A stretch of 61,211 nt of DNA, taken from contig JABDFW010000010.1 of the NCBI GenBank assembly GCA_013286305.1, forward strand, positions 1 through 61,211, written 5' to 3'. Positions 35,626-45,065 of the stretch are shown one piece after another; the first letter of the stretch is position 1, and the number at the start of each line of letters is the position of its first letter. Source of the DNA: Bacteroidota bacterium (GTDB lineage: Bacteria > Bacteroidota > Bacteroidia > Chitinophagales > Chitinophagaceae). The translations under genes and the position numbers were made by a program. A model generated the notes under the pieces. That model was not told the DNA's origin. It did no database searches and worked only from the letters and a program-made list of their open reading frames with translations.

Positions 35626-37146
35626 ATGTACCATCCGTTATTAAAAAAGCAGGTAAAAAAATTATTAGGCGATAGCTTGCCTTTAAATGAAGATATTCAA
35701 AAACTGCTTAACGCGGTAAATGAATCGTATCAAAATTTTGAAAGGGATAAGGAGCTGAGCGAGCACGCTTTTGCCATAAGTGAAACCGAATATTCAGATA
35801 TTACCGATAAGCTGCGCAATGAAATTAACCGAAGGAAGCGTTCTGTTGCAGCATTGATAGATACGATACGTTCCCTGGAAAACGAGGCTGATTTTAAAGA
35901 ACTGGGCGACCATAACCTTGAAGAGATCATCGGGTATTTAAAAGTACAAATTGATAAAAGAAAGCAGGCAGAGATAGAAATGATAAAAGCCAAAGAAGTA
36001 GCGGAAAAGGCTGCACTGGCACGCTCTGAATTTCTGTCAATGATGAGCCATGAAATAAGAACACCTCTTAACGCCGTGGTTGGCTTTACTTATTTATTAT
36101 TACAAGGCAATTATTTGCCTGAGCAGGATGAACAGTTACACCTGCTTAAATTTTCAGCGGAAAATCTTTTGGCATTAATAAACGATATTCTTGATTTTAA
36201 TAAAATAGAATCGGGCAAGGTTGCTCTTGAAAAAACATCTTTCAATTTGCTTAAGCTTATCAACCAGGTTAAAAATACCAATTTTACAAAAGCGCAGGAT
36301 AATGGCAATACTATACGCGTGATGTTTGATACACAAATTCCTTCTATTATTATTGGCGACCCGCTGCGTTTAGGCCAGGTAATTAATAACCTGGTATCCA
36401 ATGCCGTAAAATTTACACACAACGGTGTTGTTATTATTGAAGCGATGATGCTTAAGCAAAGTATTGATACAGTGCAAATACAATTCAGCATTAAAGACAA
36501 TGGCATAGGCATAGAACCCGAAAACCAGCAACGCATATTTGAAATTTTTACACAAGCATCAGATTCTACAACAAGGCAATACGGTGGCTCGGGGCTTGGG
36601 CTTGCTATTTGCAATGGGCTACTGGAAATTATGCAAAGCCATATTTCGCTGGAAAGTACGCCGGGCAAAGGTTCTACATTCAGCTTTATACTCGGTATGC
36701 CTTTTTCGCAAGATGAAGGCGTGATCTTAAATGACGGGAGCAAGATAGTTGTTTCAGACCCCGATCTTTCAGGAACAAGAGTGCTGCTGGTAGAAGATAA
36801 CCATGTTAATACGCTTGTAGCTACTACCTTTTTGGAAAGATGGAATACAAAAGTTGATACAGCAGAGAATGGCCATGAAGCCATTGAAAAAGTAATGGCC
36901 AATAAATACCATGTTATATTAATGGATCTTCACATGCCTGAAATGGATGGCTACGATGCCTGCGAGCAAATAGTTAAGCTAAAACCTACATTACCAATTA
37001 TTGCGTTAACTGCCTCTGCCATGCTTAATATAAGGGACAAGGCTTTTGAGGTTGGGATGATTGATTATGTTACCAAACCCTTTGAGCCAAACGAGCTGTA
37101 CGAAAAAATAAGAAAGAACAGGCTCCCGTTGGATAGCCCTCTATAG
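35626..37146 (+). CDS. Hybrid histidine kinase with receiver domain
   Basis: A 506-residue protein, started at the ATG at 35626 just after the FIST stop. There is no membrane segment. A coiled coil lies at about 40-130 (YSDITDKLRNEINRRKRSVAALID), then HisKA with H142 in SHEIRTPLNAV, an ATPase domain with N box NNLVSNAVKFTHNG and G boxes DNGIGIEPE and GGSGLGLAI, then a receiver with D434 in LMDLHMPEMDG and the Lys of YVTKPFEP. The ligand-sensing part is missing, so the FIST partner probably supplies it. No separate response regulator is adjacent. Confidence 0.92.
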   Translation: MYHPLLKKQVKKLLGDSLPLNEDIQKLLNAVNESYQNFERDKELSEHAFAISETEYSDITDKLRNEINRRKRSVAALIDTIRSLENEADFKELGDHNLEEIIGYLKVQIDKRKQAEIEMIKAKEVAEKAALARSEFLSMMSHEIRTPLNAVVGFTYLLLQGNYLPEQDEQLHLLKFSAENLLALINDILDFNKIESGKVALEKTSFNLLKLINQVKNTNFTKAQDNGNTIRVMFDTQIPSIIIGDPLRLGQVINNLVSNAVKFTHNGVVIIEAMMLKQSIDTVQIQFSIKDNGIGIEPENQQRIFEIFTQASDSTTRQYGGSGLGLAICNGLLEIMQSHISLESTPGKGSTFSFILGMPFSQDEGVILNDGSKIVVSDPDLSGTRVLLVEDNHVNTLVATTFLERWNTKVDTAENGHEAIEKVMANKYHVILMDLHMPEMDGYDACEQIVKLKPTLPIIALTASAMLNIRDKAFEVGMIDYVTKPFEPNELYEKIRKNRLPLDSPL

Positions 37147-37455
37147 ATGTTTATTGTTTTGTTTATCTACGAATACGAATCAATACGAATGTACGAATAA
37201 GAAAGCCCCACTTACTATTCAATTTTCAACTGTCAATCTTACAGTTTTACGCCAATGAAAACGTTTTTGTAAGACTATTTTGTCTGAACCATGATTTGGG
37301 TTGATTTATGGGATTGTGAGGATTGAAATGCCCCAAGCTTTATGCTATAAACGCCGGCTTTACACTGCATACAGCATGCAGCGTAAAGCTTAGAGCGGCT
37401 TGCTCCCAAGCCGTACAAATAGGCACTATTTTTTTGTTTTTTTCTGTCTTTCGAA
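37147..37455. repeat. Intergenic tract with short repeats
   Basis: ACGAATACGAATCAATACG-type words lie at 37169-37197. TATGCTATAAACGCCGGC and ACAGCATGCAGCGTAAAGC at 37342-37390 resemble the tract at 30683. No gene or RNA seen. Confidence 0.55.
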
Positions 37456-37490
37456 AAGGGATGACATCTTTTGAAAAGATGTCATCCCTT
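37456..37490. terminator. 35-nt perfect palindrome between convergent genes
   Basis: AAGGGATGACATCTTTT pairs perfectly with its complement around one central G. It lies between the kinase stop and the DUF72 stop, so it serves both strands. Confidence 0.75.
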
Positions 37491-37503
37491 ACATTTGCTG
37501 CAT

Positions 37504-38418
37504 CTAAAACAACCTTGGATCACCGCCCTCAAACTTTGGTTTTATTAAATTAAGGCTGCACTCTTTGTTCATTTTATCAACCATATATACGGTGAGTTCG
37601 GGTGAAGTAGCTTCATCATGCATGTGCATAAAAAAATACACTTCCTGTATACCATTGTCAAGCCAATATTTCATTCGCTGTATCCAGGTATCGGTTCTGG
37701 TATAATCTGTTTTATGCAGGCTGTTGCCCACATAACGTATAAACACTTTGGCAATGGTTAAATGCATGTGCGCACAATCCCTTCTTCCGGCAGTATCGGT
37801 AATTACAAAACCAATATTATTTTTTTCCAGTGTTTGCAGCAACTCTTTCAAAATTGCTTTGTCTGCAAACCAGTCGGGGTGCCGCACTTCCAGGAAAAAC
37901 TGCACATCGGTGGGCAGCGATGCAAGGTAGCTATATAAAATATCGCGCCGGTTAGGGGCATATTTATCGCTTACCTGTAAAAATATTGGCCCAAGATGAT
38001 CGCCAAAGGCAAGCACACCTTCTAAAAAAGAAGTGGTAAGCTGGTCTGTGTTTTTAAACTGGCTGTAATGGCTTATAAGCTGCGGCACCTTTGGGCAAAA
38101 TTTAAAATGACGGCCCTTTGCCTTGTCAGCCCATTTTTTTATTTCGGCAGGCGTGTTTACTTTATAATGGGTGGCGTTTAATTCTATTGAATTATAGTGG
38201 TGTACATAATGATCTAAGAAATCGGCCTCTTTTGTTCCTTTTGGATATATCTTTCCAACCCATTCTTTTCGCCCCCACTTGGCACAGCCAAAATAAACCC
38301 CTTGTTTATGGTTAGCTTTTTTACCTGCCTTTAATATGGCAGCATTACCCGGCGGCTCTGCCGGCAGCGAAAAATCAATCTTGTCTAATTCGTTTTCCGG
38401 TACACGTCCAAATTCCAT
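37504..38418 (-). CDS. DUF72 domain TIM-barrel protein
   Basis: A 304-residue protein from the Met at 38418 (MEFGRVPENELDKIDFSLP). DUF72 motifs: VYFGCAKWGRKEWVGKIYP, FLDHYVHHYNSIELNATHYKVNT, FKFCPKVPQLISH, EVRHPDWF, and YVGNSLHKTDYTRTD near the end. The fold is YecE-like; a possible nuclease or carbohydrate role is unproven. Upstream are the nested hairpin and then manC on the same strand. Confidence 0.88.
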   Translation of the reverse strand: MEFGRVPENELDKIDFSLPAEPPGNAAILKAGKKANHKQGVYFGCAKWGRKEWVGKIYPKGTKEADFLDHYVHHYNSIELNATHYKVNTPAEIKKWADKAKGRHFKFCPKVPQLISHYSQFKNTDQLTTSFLEGVLAFGDHLGPIFLQVSDKYAPNRRDILYSYLASLPTDVQFFLEVRHPDWFADKAILKELLQTLEKNNIGFVITDTAGRRDCAHMHLTIAKVFIRYVGNSLHKTDYTRTDTWIQRMKYWLDNGIQEVYFFMHMHDEATSPELTVYMVDKMNKECSLNLIKPKFEGGDPRLF

Positions 38419-38508
38419 GGTATAAAAGTTAAGAATTGAAGTTAAATAAAGAAAGTGAGGCAAATAAGTTGTTTGGGTATGGTACAAAAAAAATAACGAC
38501 CCTTTCAA

Positions 38509-38565
38509 GTCGTTAAAAATAAGAAAACCTTATTTAAAATAAGGTTTTAGGGTCTTACTCACCGA
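38509..38565 (-). terminator. Hairpin downstream of manC
   Basis: AAAACCTTATTT (38524-38535) pairs with AAATAAGGTTTT (38537-38548). An outer GACCCT / AGGGTC pair encloses it. Reading on the minus strand it follows the manC stop and runs into CTTATTTTT. The rest of the 243-bp gap is AT-rich without a gene. Confidence 0.65.
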
Positions 38566-38661
38566 GTAAAGACATGCTGACCACGCTAAATTAATTAAAG
38601 CAAATGAAATTACAATGCAGTGCGGTAAATTTATTATTCCCACATTTACCACTGAGAAAAA

Positions 38662-39744
38662 TTACAAAAATCCGTCCCCAATATTTCGCCTTACTTCTGC
38701 CACATATTCTTTTATCTGTTGTTCTTTATCTTTTTTACATATCAGCAATGCATCCTTTGTGTCAACTACTATAAAATCGTCAAGGCCCTGCAGAACAAGC
38801 AGCTTATTATCAGGCGCTGAAACCATGCATTTAACTGCATCTATCACCAATACATTTTTACCGGTAACTGCATTACCGAGGTAATCTTTTTCAAGGTTGT
38901 CATAAGCGCTGTTCCAGGTGCCCAGGTCGCTCCACCCAAAAGAAGAAGGAATAACATATACATTATTCGCTTTTTCCATTATGGCATAATCAATGGATAT
39001 ATTGGTACAAAGCGGGTAAATGCCATCTATAGCAGCCTTTTCGCCGGGTGTATTAAATTTTTCTCTTTCAGCTGCAAAAAGGTCAAACATTTCGGGCTCG
39101 TATTTTTCAAAAGCGTTTATAACGTCCTGTACGCGCCAAATAAAAATGCCGGCATTCCACAAAAAATCCCCGCTGGCAAGAAAGGTTTTAGCCAGTTCGA
39201 GGTTTGGCTTTTCAGTAAAAGTTTTTACTTTATAAATATTGTCGGCAACAGCCATTGTTTCGTATTGAATATAACCGTAACCGGTATTGGGATAGCCCGG
39301 TTTTATACCCAGCGTTACAAGTGATTTAGTATGATTGGCAAAATCAAGCGCCTGCAGCGATACTTTTTCAAAAGCTTTTGTATCCATTACAATGTGATCG
39401 CTTGGCGCTACAATTAAAGAAGCTTTCGGGTCTTTTTGCTGTAGTTTAAATGAAATATAAGCAACACAGGGAGCGGTGTTTTTGCGGCTTGGCTCAGCGA
39501 TAATATTTTCCTCGCTTACTGATCTTAGCTGTTTTTTTACAATAGGTACATATTCTTCTGATGTAACTATATAAATATTTTCTGCCGGAATAAAATCAAG
39601 GTATCGTTCGTAGGTCCACTGTATAAGTGTTTTGCCTGTATTAAGAATATCGAGAAATTGTTTGGGAAAAGATGTCCTGCTTTTTGGCCAAAACCTGCTT
39701 CCTATTCCTCCCGCCATTATCGCAACGTAGTAATGTTTATTCAT
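38662..39744 (-). CDS. manC: Mannose-1-phosphate guanylyltransferase
   Basis: A 360-residue nucleotidyltransferase making GDP-mannose for surface polysaccharide. Start IMAGGIGSRFWPKSRTSFPKQFLD has the GGxGxRxxPxS...PK signature. It also has APSDHIVMD, EKPNLELAKTFL, GDFLWNAGIFIWR (sugar-binding) and MEKANNVYVIPSSFGWSDLGTW. No isomerase domain, as in the short ManC type. No other polysaccharide genes adjoin it. Confidence 0.92.
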   Translation of the reverse strand: MNKHYYVAIMAGGIGSRFWPKSRTSFPKQFLDILNTGKTLIQWTYERYLDFIPAENIYIVTSEEYVPIVKKQLRSVSEENIIAEPSRKNTAPCVAYISFKLQQKDPKASLIVAPSDHIVMDTKAFEKVSLQALDFANHTKSLVTLGIKPGYPNTGYGYIQYETMAVADNIYKVKTFTEKPNLELAKTFLASGDFLWNAGIFIWRVQDVINAFEKYEPEMFDLFAAEREKFNTPGEKAAIDGIYPLCTNISIDYAIMEKANNVYVIPSSFGWSDLGTWNSAYDNLEKDYLGNAVTGKNVLVIDAVKCMVSAPDNKLLVLQGLDDFIVVDTKDALLICKKDKEQQIKEYVAEVRRNIGDGFL

Positions 39745-39837
39745 GTACGATTTTTGTAATTGTTTAGCCTGTCAAAATAACCCCGTAGTTTTCAAATACA
39801 AACATTAGTGCACAAAGTTGGGTAAATTCAGCTCAGG

Positions 39838-39972
39838 AATAACTATTTCACACAGAATAGTTATTTTATTCGGCTAATTTGGGCTAAGAGAGTAAAAGAG
39901 TTGAAAAAGAGAAAGAGTTAACGCTAAGTTTAATGCTGGGCTAAGAGTTGAAAGAGTTAAAAAAGAAAAAGA
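39838..39972. repeat. Hairpin and purine-rich GGGCTAAGAG repeats
   Basis: AATAACTATT / AATAGTTATT (39838-39865) is a 10-bp hairpin in the manC upstream region. GGGCTAAGAG with a following A/G-rich tract occurs at 39881 and 39938, and the same words form an inverted pair at 53252-53365. The 342-bp gap between manC and kdsD has no other feature. Confidence 0.7.
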
Positions 39973-40086
39973 GGCAAGAATACCAAGTGTTTGTTCCCCC
40001 TGTGGCTTATTTGCCAATGTCTGAGGCTACGCACTTAATGACTCTCTTTCCTTCTGCCAACTGTCATCTATCATCTGTCAACTTCT

Positions 40087-41052
40087 CTACACAATTCCTT
40101 CCCTTATCAGGTCGTGCAAATGCACCATGCCAAGATAATTTTCCTGCTCATCTGTTATTAAAAGCTGGCTTATATCGTGTTGTTTTATAAGTTCAAAAGC
40201 GGTAATGGCGAGCGCGCCTGGTTCTATCGTTTTTGCATTTACGGCTACGATATCTGACGCGGTAATTTTAGGCAGGTCGTCCGTACGCTCCAGCAAACGC
40301 CTTATATCGCCATCGGTAATTATGCCGATTATTTTATTATACTCATCAACCACTGCCGTGGCCCCCAGCCTGCCTTTGCTTATTTCGAGTATCACATTTT
40401 TAAGCGATGCTTCTTTTATTACTTTGGGTTTTTCGTTGTGTACGTAAATATCTTCTACCCTCAGGTAAAGCTTTTTGCCGAGGTTGCCCCCCGGGTGGAA
40501 TTTTGCAAAATCCTGCCCTGTAAAACCGTTTAATTCCATCAGGCTCACTGCCAGGGCGTCCCCCATTACCATTTGGGCGGTTGTACTGCTGGTTGGGGCA
40601 AGGTTATTGGGGCAGGCTTCTTTTTCAACAGTGGTATTTAAAACAATTTCACTTTGTTTGGCAAGGTATGAAGCTGTATTGCCCACAATGCTTATAAGCA
40701 CATTCTTAAGCCCTTTAATAAGCGGCACCAGTACCTTTATTTCGGGGCTTTCGCCGCTTTTACTTATTACAATCACAATATCATCTTCCTGCACCATTCC
40801 CAGGTCGCCATGAATGGCGTCGCCTGCATGCATAAACAGCGCCGGGGTGCCCGTTGAATTAAGCGTCGCTACAATTTTTTGGCCAACAATGGCGCTTTTG
40901 CCAATACCGGTAACCACCACCCTGCCTTTGGAGGCGTAGATAGCTTTTACAGCCTGCTCAAAGCTTTCATCTATATATGCCGTTAGCCCGCTAATAGATT
41001 GAGCTTCAAGCATAATAGTTCTTCTCCCTGTTTCCTGTATTCCTTTTGTCAT
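40087..41052 (-). CDS. kdsD: Arabinose-5-phosphate isomerase, KpsF/GutQ family
   Basis: A 321-residue enzyme from the Met at 41052 (MTKGIQETGRR); a longer frame reaches 41079. An SIS domain (about 30-165: GRVVVTGIGKSAIVGQKIVATLNSTG, HGDLGMVQEDDIVIVISKSGES, CPNNLAPTSSTTAQ) and two CBS domains (about 200-318) match KdsD, which converts ribulose-5-phosphate to arabinose-5-phosphate, the first step to KDO in LPS. It is divergent from recQ. Confidence 0.92.
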   Translation of the reverse strand: MTKGIQETGRRTIMLEAQSISGLTAYIDESFEQAVKAIYASKGRVVVTGIGKSAIVGQKIVATLNSTGTPALFMHAGDAIHGDLGMVQEDDIVIVISKSGESPEIKVLVPLIKGLKNVLISIVGNTASYLAKQSEIVLNTTVEKEACPNNLAPTSSTTAQMVMGDALAVSLMELNGFTGQDFAKFHPGGNLGKKLYLRVEDIYVHNEKPKVIKEASLKNVILEISKGRLGATAVVDEYNKIIGIITDGDIRRLLERTDDLPKITASDIVAVNAKTIEPGALAITAFELIKQHDISQLLITDEQENYLGMVHLHDLIREGIV

Positions 41053-41284
41053 TGGCGCAAAGGTAAACTTTAACAACAAAGTGCCTTAAATTATGCTATT
41101 ATTTGATTAACTTCGCTACCCTTGAAAAAATAGCTTTTGCATAAAAGCAAGTGTTAGCATTACAAGTTTTATCCATATACCTTGATTAATACCCTTTTTT
41201 AGGAATAATAAGGATAAAGCAGTAACTTTTACAAATATTATTTATTATATGTACCATAGGCGTGGTAAGGAAATTATGTGAACA

Positions 41285-43585
41285 ATGGCAACTACTACAA
41301 AAAAAACAACTGCTGCTACCAAAGCGGCAACACCAAAAAAAACTGTAACACCCGGAATTCAGCCAAAATTAAATGGCAGCATCAGGCACAGGCACAGCTA
41401 CGATATTCATAAGGGACTTCACGAATTTTTTGGCTTTAAACAATTTAAAGGGCGCCAGGAAGAGGCAATAAACAGTTTGCTTAACGGCAACGACACGTTT
41501 GTAATTATGCCTACCGGCGGAGGTAAAAGCTTATGTTACCAATTACCCGCTTTACTAATGGATGGCTGCGCAATAATTGTTAGCCCGCTGATAGCTTTAA
41601 TGAAAAACCAGGTTGACCTTGTAAGAGGGTATAGTGAGAAAGATGATGTAGCGCATTTTTTAAACTCATCACTCAACAAAACCCAGATACGGGAAGTTAA
41701 GGACGACCTTACAACGGGCAAAACCAAATTATTATATGTTGCCCCTGAAACACTTACCAAACAGGATAACCTTGAATTTTTCAGCGACCTGCCTATTTCT
41801 TTTTTTGCGGTGGATGAGGCGCATTGTATTTCTGAATGGGGGCACGATTTCAGGCCTGAATACCGCCGCCTGCGCGAAATGATGAACCAGATAAGCCCAG
41901 AAGCTGCTGTGGTTGCCCTTACAGCTACCGCGACGCCTAAGGTGCAGAGCGATATTGTAAAAAACCTGGTTTTACACAACCCCAATATTTATATTTCTTC
42001 TTTTAACCGCCCAAACCTGTATTACGAAATACAGCCAAAGGTTAAAAAAGAACAGACCATAAAAAGCATGGTGCGCTTTATATCCCAAAACATGGGTAAG
42101 AGCGGCATTATTTATACTTTAAACAGGAAAACGACAGAAGAGCTTGCTGAAATACTTGTTGCAAACAATATTAAAGCGGTAGCTTATCATGCAGGGCTTG
42201 ATTCAAAATTAAGGGCAGAGAGACAGGACCTGTTTTTGAATGAGGATGTGCAGGTTATTGTAGCCACCATTGCCTTTGGAATGGGTATTGATAAACCGGA
42301 TATACGTTTTGTAATACATTATAACATTCCAAAATCAATAGAAAATTATTACCAGGAAACCGGGCGCGGCGGCCGTGACGGTCTGGAAGGGAAATGTTTA
42401 TTGTATTACTCGCATAAAGATGTTGCCAAGCTGGAGCATTTAATGCGCGACAAACCTTTAAGCGAGCGCGAGGTAGGTGCACAACTAATAACCGAAACCG
42501 TTTCGTATGCTGAAAGCGCTGTATGCCGCAGAAAAATACTGCTGCATTATTTTGGGGAAGATGCAGAAGATAAAAATTGTGGAAGCTGCGATAACTGCTT
42601 AAACCCTAAAGAAAAAATTGAAGCAAAAGAGGATGCCGTAAAGGTGCTTAAGGTAACCAAGGCGCTGGATGAGCGTTTTACCATAGATTATTCAGTAAAT
42701 ATTATTATAGGCAAGCTTACGCCACAAACAACCATGTTCAGGCATGAGGGGCTTGATGTTTTTGGAACCGGAAAAGATAAGGATGAACATTTTTGGAACA
42801 GTCTTATACGCCAAATGCTGCTTGCAAACCTGCTGAAGAAAGATATTGAAGAATACGGCCTGCTTAAGCTTACTGAAAATGGCCAAAAGTTTTTAAAGAA
42901 ACCTACATCTTTTAAGATCGTTCTTAATAATAAGTTTGAGGATGCGAATGAAGATGATGAAGAAACAGAGACCGGAGGATCAGGTGCTGCGGCCGATGAA
43001 AAACTGTTTGAATTGTTGAGGGATATGCGCCACCGCGAAGCAAAGAAAAAGGCATTGCCGCCCTTTGTAATATTCCTTGAATCGTCGCTGCAGGATATGG
43101 CTACGATGTACCCTACATCTTTGCAGGACCTTGAAAAATGCCAGGGTGTAAGCAAAGGCAAAGCCATCCGCTATGGCAAGCCTTTTATTGAGCTTATTGC
43201 ACAGTACGTTGAAGAAAATGATATTGTAAAACCTGATGATTTTGTAATGAAGAGCGTTGCCAATAAAAGCAACAATAAAATTTACATTATTCAGAATGTT
43301 GATAAAAAAATACCGCTGGAAACCATTGCCCGCAATAAGGACATGAAAATTGAGAACCTGCTGGAAGAAATGGAAACCATTGTAGCAAGCGGTACCAAAC
43401 TAAACCTTAATTATGCTATTGCAGATATGCTGGATGACGACGACCAGGATGAAATAATGGATTATTTTAAAACCTGCGAAACATCGTCGCTGGAAGTTGC
43501 AAAAGAAGAGCTGGCCAGCAGCGATTATAACTGGGAACAGTTGAAAATAATGCGCATAAAGTTTTTAAGCGAATACGGTAATTAG
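41285..43585 (+). CDS. recQ: ATP-dependent DNA helicase RecQ
   Basis: A 766-residue enzyme. An N-terminal tail rich in Thr/Lys (1-35) precedes the helicase: Walker A TGGGKS with K81, Walker B DEAH 177-180 (DEAHCISEWGHDFRP), motif III LTATATPKV, motif VI ETGRGGRDG. The zinc motif is C...CGSCDNC, followed by a winged helix. An HRDC-like region with a further C-terminal helical part of about 100 residues ends the protein. It unwinds DNA for recombination repair. The Lys-rich N-terminus is a lineage extra. Confidence 0.95.
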   Translation: MATTTKKTTAATKAATPKKTVTPGIQPKLNGSIRHRHSYDIHKGLHEFFGFKQFKGRQEEAINSLLNGNDTFVIMPTGGGKSLCYQLPALLMDGCAIIVSPLIALMKNQVDLVRGYSEKDDVAHFLNSSLNKTQIREVKDDLTTGKTKLLYVAPETLTKQDNLEFFSDLPISFFAVDEAHCISEWGHDFRPEYRRLREMMNQISPEAAVVALTATATPKVQSDIVKNLVLHNPNIYISSFNRPNLYYEIQPKVKKEQTIKSMVRFISQNMGKSGIIYTLNRKTTEELAEILVANNIKAVAYHAGLDSKLRAERQDLFLNEDVQVIVATIAFGMGIDKPDIRFVIHYNIPKSIENYYQETGRGGRDGLEGKCLLYYSHKDVAKLEHLMRDKPLSEREVGAQLITETVSYAESAVCRRKILLHYFGEDAEDKNCGSCDNCLNPKEKIEAKEDAVKVLKVTKALDERFTIDYSVNIIIGKLTPQTTMFRHEGLDVFGTGKDKDEHFWNSLIRQMLLANLLKKDIEEYGLLKLTENGQKFLKKPTSFKIVLNNKFEDANEDDEETETGGSGAAADEKLFELLRDMRHREAKKKALPPFVIFLESSLQDMATMYPTSLQDLEKCQGVSKGKAIRYGKPFIELIAQYVEENDIVKPDDFVMKSVANKSNNKIYIIQNVDKKIPLETIARNKDMKIENLLEEMETIVASGTKLNLNYAIADMLDDDDQDEIMDYFKTCETSSLEVAKEELASSDYNWEQLKIMRIKFLSEYGN

Positions 43586-43640
43586 GGTTGGGTTTACCAC
43601 ATAGGAACATAGGAAACATAGTAACACATAGAAATTTTTG

Positions 43641-43672
43641 AAACCCGTTGAGTAAAATCAACGGGTTTTTTA
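43641..43672 (+). terminator. Terminator after recQ
   Basis: AAACCCGTTGA / TCAACGGGTTT with a 7-nt loop and T tract. Just before it ACATAGGAAACATAGTAACACATAG is a short-word repeat. Confidence 0.85.
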
Positions 43673-43721
43673 TTTTATGACGAAAGCATTGTAAAAACTT
43701 TGTAATTTTGAGAAATAACAT

Positions 43722-43943
43722 ATGGGCGATAATATATATCATATTAAGATAAAAAAAGAATACGCGTCAGCTATCATTGAAGATTTAAAGCAAGTTGATG
43801 CTATTGAAATAATTGAAGATACAATCCCTGAATGGCAAAAAACAGAAGTTCGCAAACGTATTGCCGAAATGAAATTAAACCCATCTTCTGTTATTTCAGA
43901 AAGCGAGTTTTTTACTGCCTTAGAAAAAGATGAAGAAATATAA
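43722..43943 (+). CDS. Antitoxin-like protein of the second ParE-type pair
   Basis: A 73-residue protein: KKEYASAIIEDLKQVDAIEIIED, then IPEWQKTEVRKRIAEMKLNPSSVISESEFFTAL. The late helix-turn pattern (RKRxAEMKxNPSxxxxxxEF) is typical of antitoxins paired with ParE-like toxins in Bacteroidota. It overlaps the toxin start by 14 bp, which indicates translational coupling. Confidence 0.8.
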   Translation: MGDNIYHIKIKKEYASAIIEDLKQVDAIEIIEDTIPEWQKTEVRKRIAEMKLNPSSVISESEFFTALEKDEEI

Positions 43944-44220
43944 AGTAGTTTTTTCCACCGCCGCTTTAAATGATATGAAAGAAGCGCGAAAATGGTATAA
44001 CCTTCAGCAAAAAGGATTAGGAAAAAGATTAACTGAAGATGTAAAAACTATTTCTTCATCAATATCCCGAAACCCTTTCTTCGCTTCAGTTAAATACGAC
44101 AACATACGGACGGCCGCCTGCAAAAAATTTCCTTATGCATTACACTTTGAAATAGATGAGGCCAACCAGCTTGTAACGGTCATTGCTGTATTCCATTTTA
44201 GCCGCAAGCCGTTGGGTTAA
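43930..44220 (+). CDS. RelE/ParE family toxin, second pair
   Basis: A 96-residue protein with the toxin outline: VVFSTAALNDMKEARKWYNLQQKGLGKRLTEDVKTI (helical hairpin), then YDNIRTAACKKFPYALHFEIDEANQLVTVIAVFHFSRKP. The KFPYxLHFxID and VxAVFHxSRxP motifs are the ParE core and tail. Its start lies inside the antitoxin gene. It differs clearly from the toxin at 25503. Confidence 0.88.
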   Translation: MKKYKVVFSTAALNDMKEARKWYNLQQKGLGKRLTEDVKTISSSISRNPFFASVKYDNIRTAACKKFPYALHFEIDEANQLVTVIAVFHFSRKPLG

Positions 44221-44278
44221 AATAGTTTATGTTTTTATGGAAAATCCGCATTCCCACATCTTACTGTAAACATTGTTT

Positions 44279-44803
44279 ATGGCAGAGATACAATCGCAGC
44301 AGCTGCAGCAGAAACATGCGGGAGCGAAGCGCTGTAAAAAACTATCCACCCGCATAGATCTTACCCCTATGGTTGACCTTGGCTTTTTACTGATCACTTT
44401 TTTTGTGTTTACCACATCGTTAGACAAACCTAAAATTATAAAGCTGGCGTTGCCGGATGAGCATAAAATAACAGATATCCCTAAATTGCCTGAAGGTAAA
44501 TCCCTTACACTCGTTTTGATTGATAACAATAAAATAGGGTACTACATTGGCGCCGATGTAAACACTATGCAATTTACCAACTATTCCCCCGAAGGGCTTC
44601 GTGGTATTATAATTCAAAGAGAATCGGCGGTTAAAAAAAGATATGGAAGCCCGGATGAATTAATGGTGCTTATTAAACCCACCGATAATGCCTCCTATAA
44701 AAATGTTATTGAAACAATGGATGAAATGCTGATAAATAATGTAGGGCGATATATGCTTCTTGATGCCAGCGCCGCAGAAAAGCTGGCGGGTATTAATAAA
44801 TAA
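44279..44803 (+). CDS. exbD: ExbD/TolR-family biopolymer transport protein, solitary
   Basis: A 174-residue protein, ATG at 44279 (a TTG at 44273 is also in frame). A basic cytoplasmic start leads to one transmembrane segment with the ion-path aspartate, RIDLTPMVDLGFLLITFFVF, followed by a periplasmic domain. ExbD with ExbB powers TonB transport. Neither exbB nor tonB is in the window, so this copy stands alone or works with a distant ExbB. Confidence 0.85.
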   Translation: MAEIQSQQLQQKHAGAKRCKKLSTRIDLTPMVDLGFLLITFFVFTTSLDKPKIIKLALPDEHKITDIPKLPEGKSLTLVLIDNNKIGYYIGADVNTMQFTNYSPEGLRGIIIQRESAVKKRYGSPDELMVLIKPTDNASYKNVIETMDEMLINNVGRYMLLDASAAEKLAGINK

Positions 44804-45065
44804 TGAAGAAAGGCACTTTGTTGATTTTAATCATCAAAAGAGGACAGCGGGAAAGTTACTACCCCAATTACCTTTTATTGACTTATAATACAATGGTTCA
44901 TCTTTTTAATCTACAAAGCTGTATTTCACCCAAAAAATCAACTTTTTATTTTCTTTTTCATCTTCCTGTGTGATTTTTCACCTTTTACTATAATAATTCT
45001 GGCATTATTTTGGAATCGAATAAACCGTTCGGCATTTATTCACGTATAAACTAAAACTATTACCT

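Noticed and set aside
44803..44970. 55-codon frame MKKGTLLILIIKRGQ... after exbD
   Set aside because: AT-driven composition; no signal, domain or terminator supports it.
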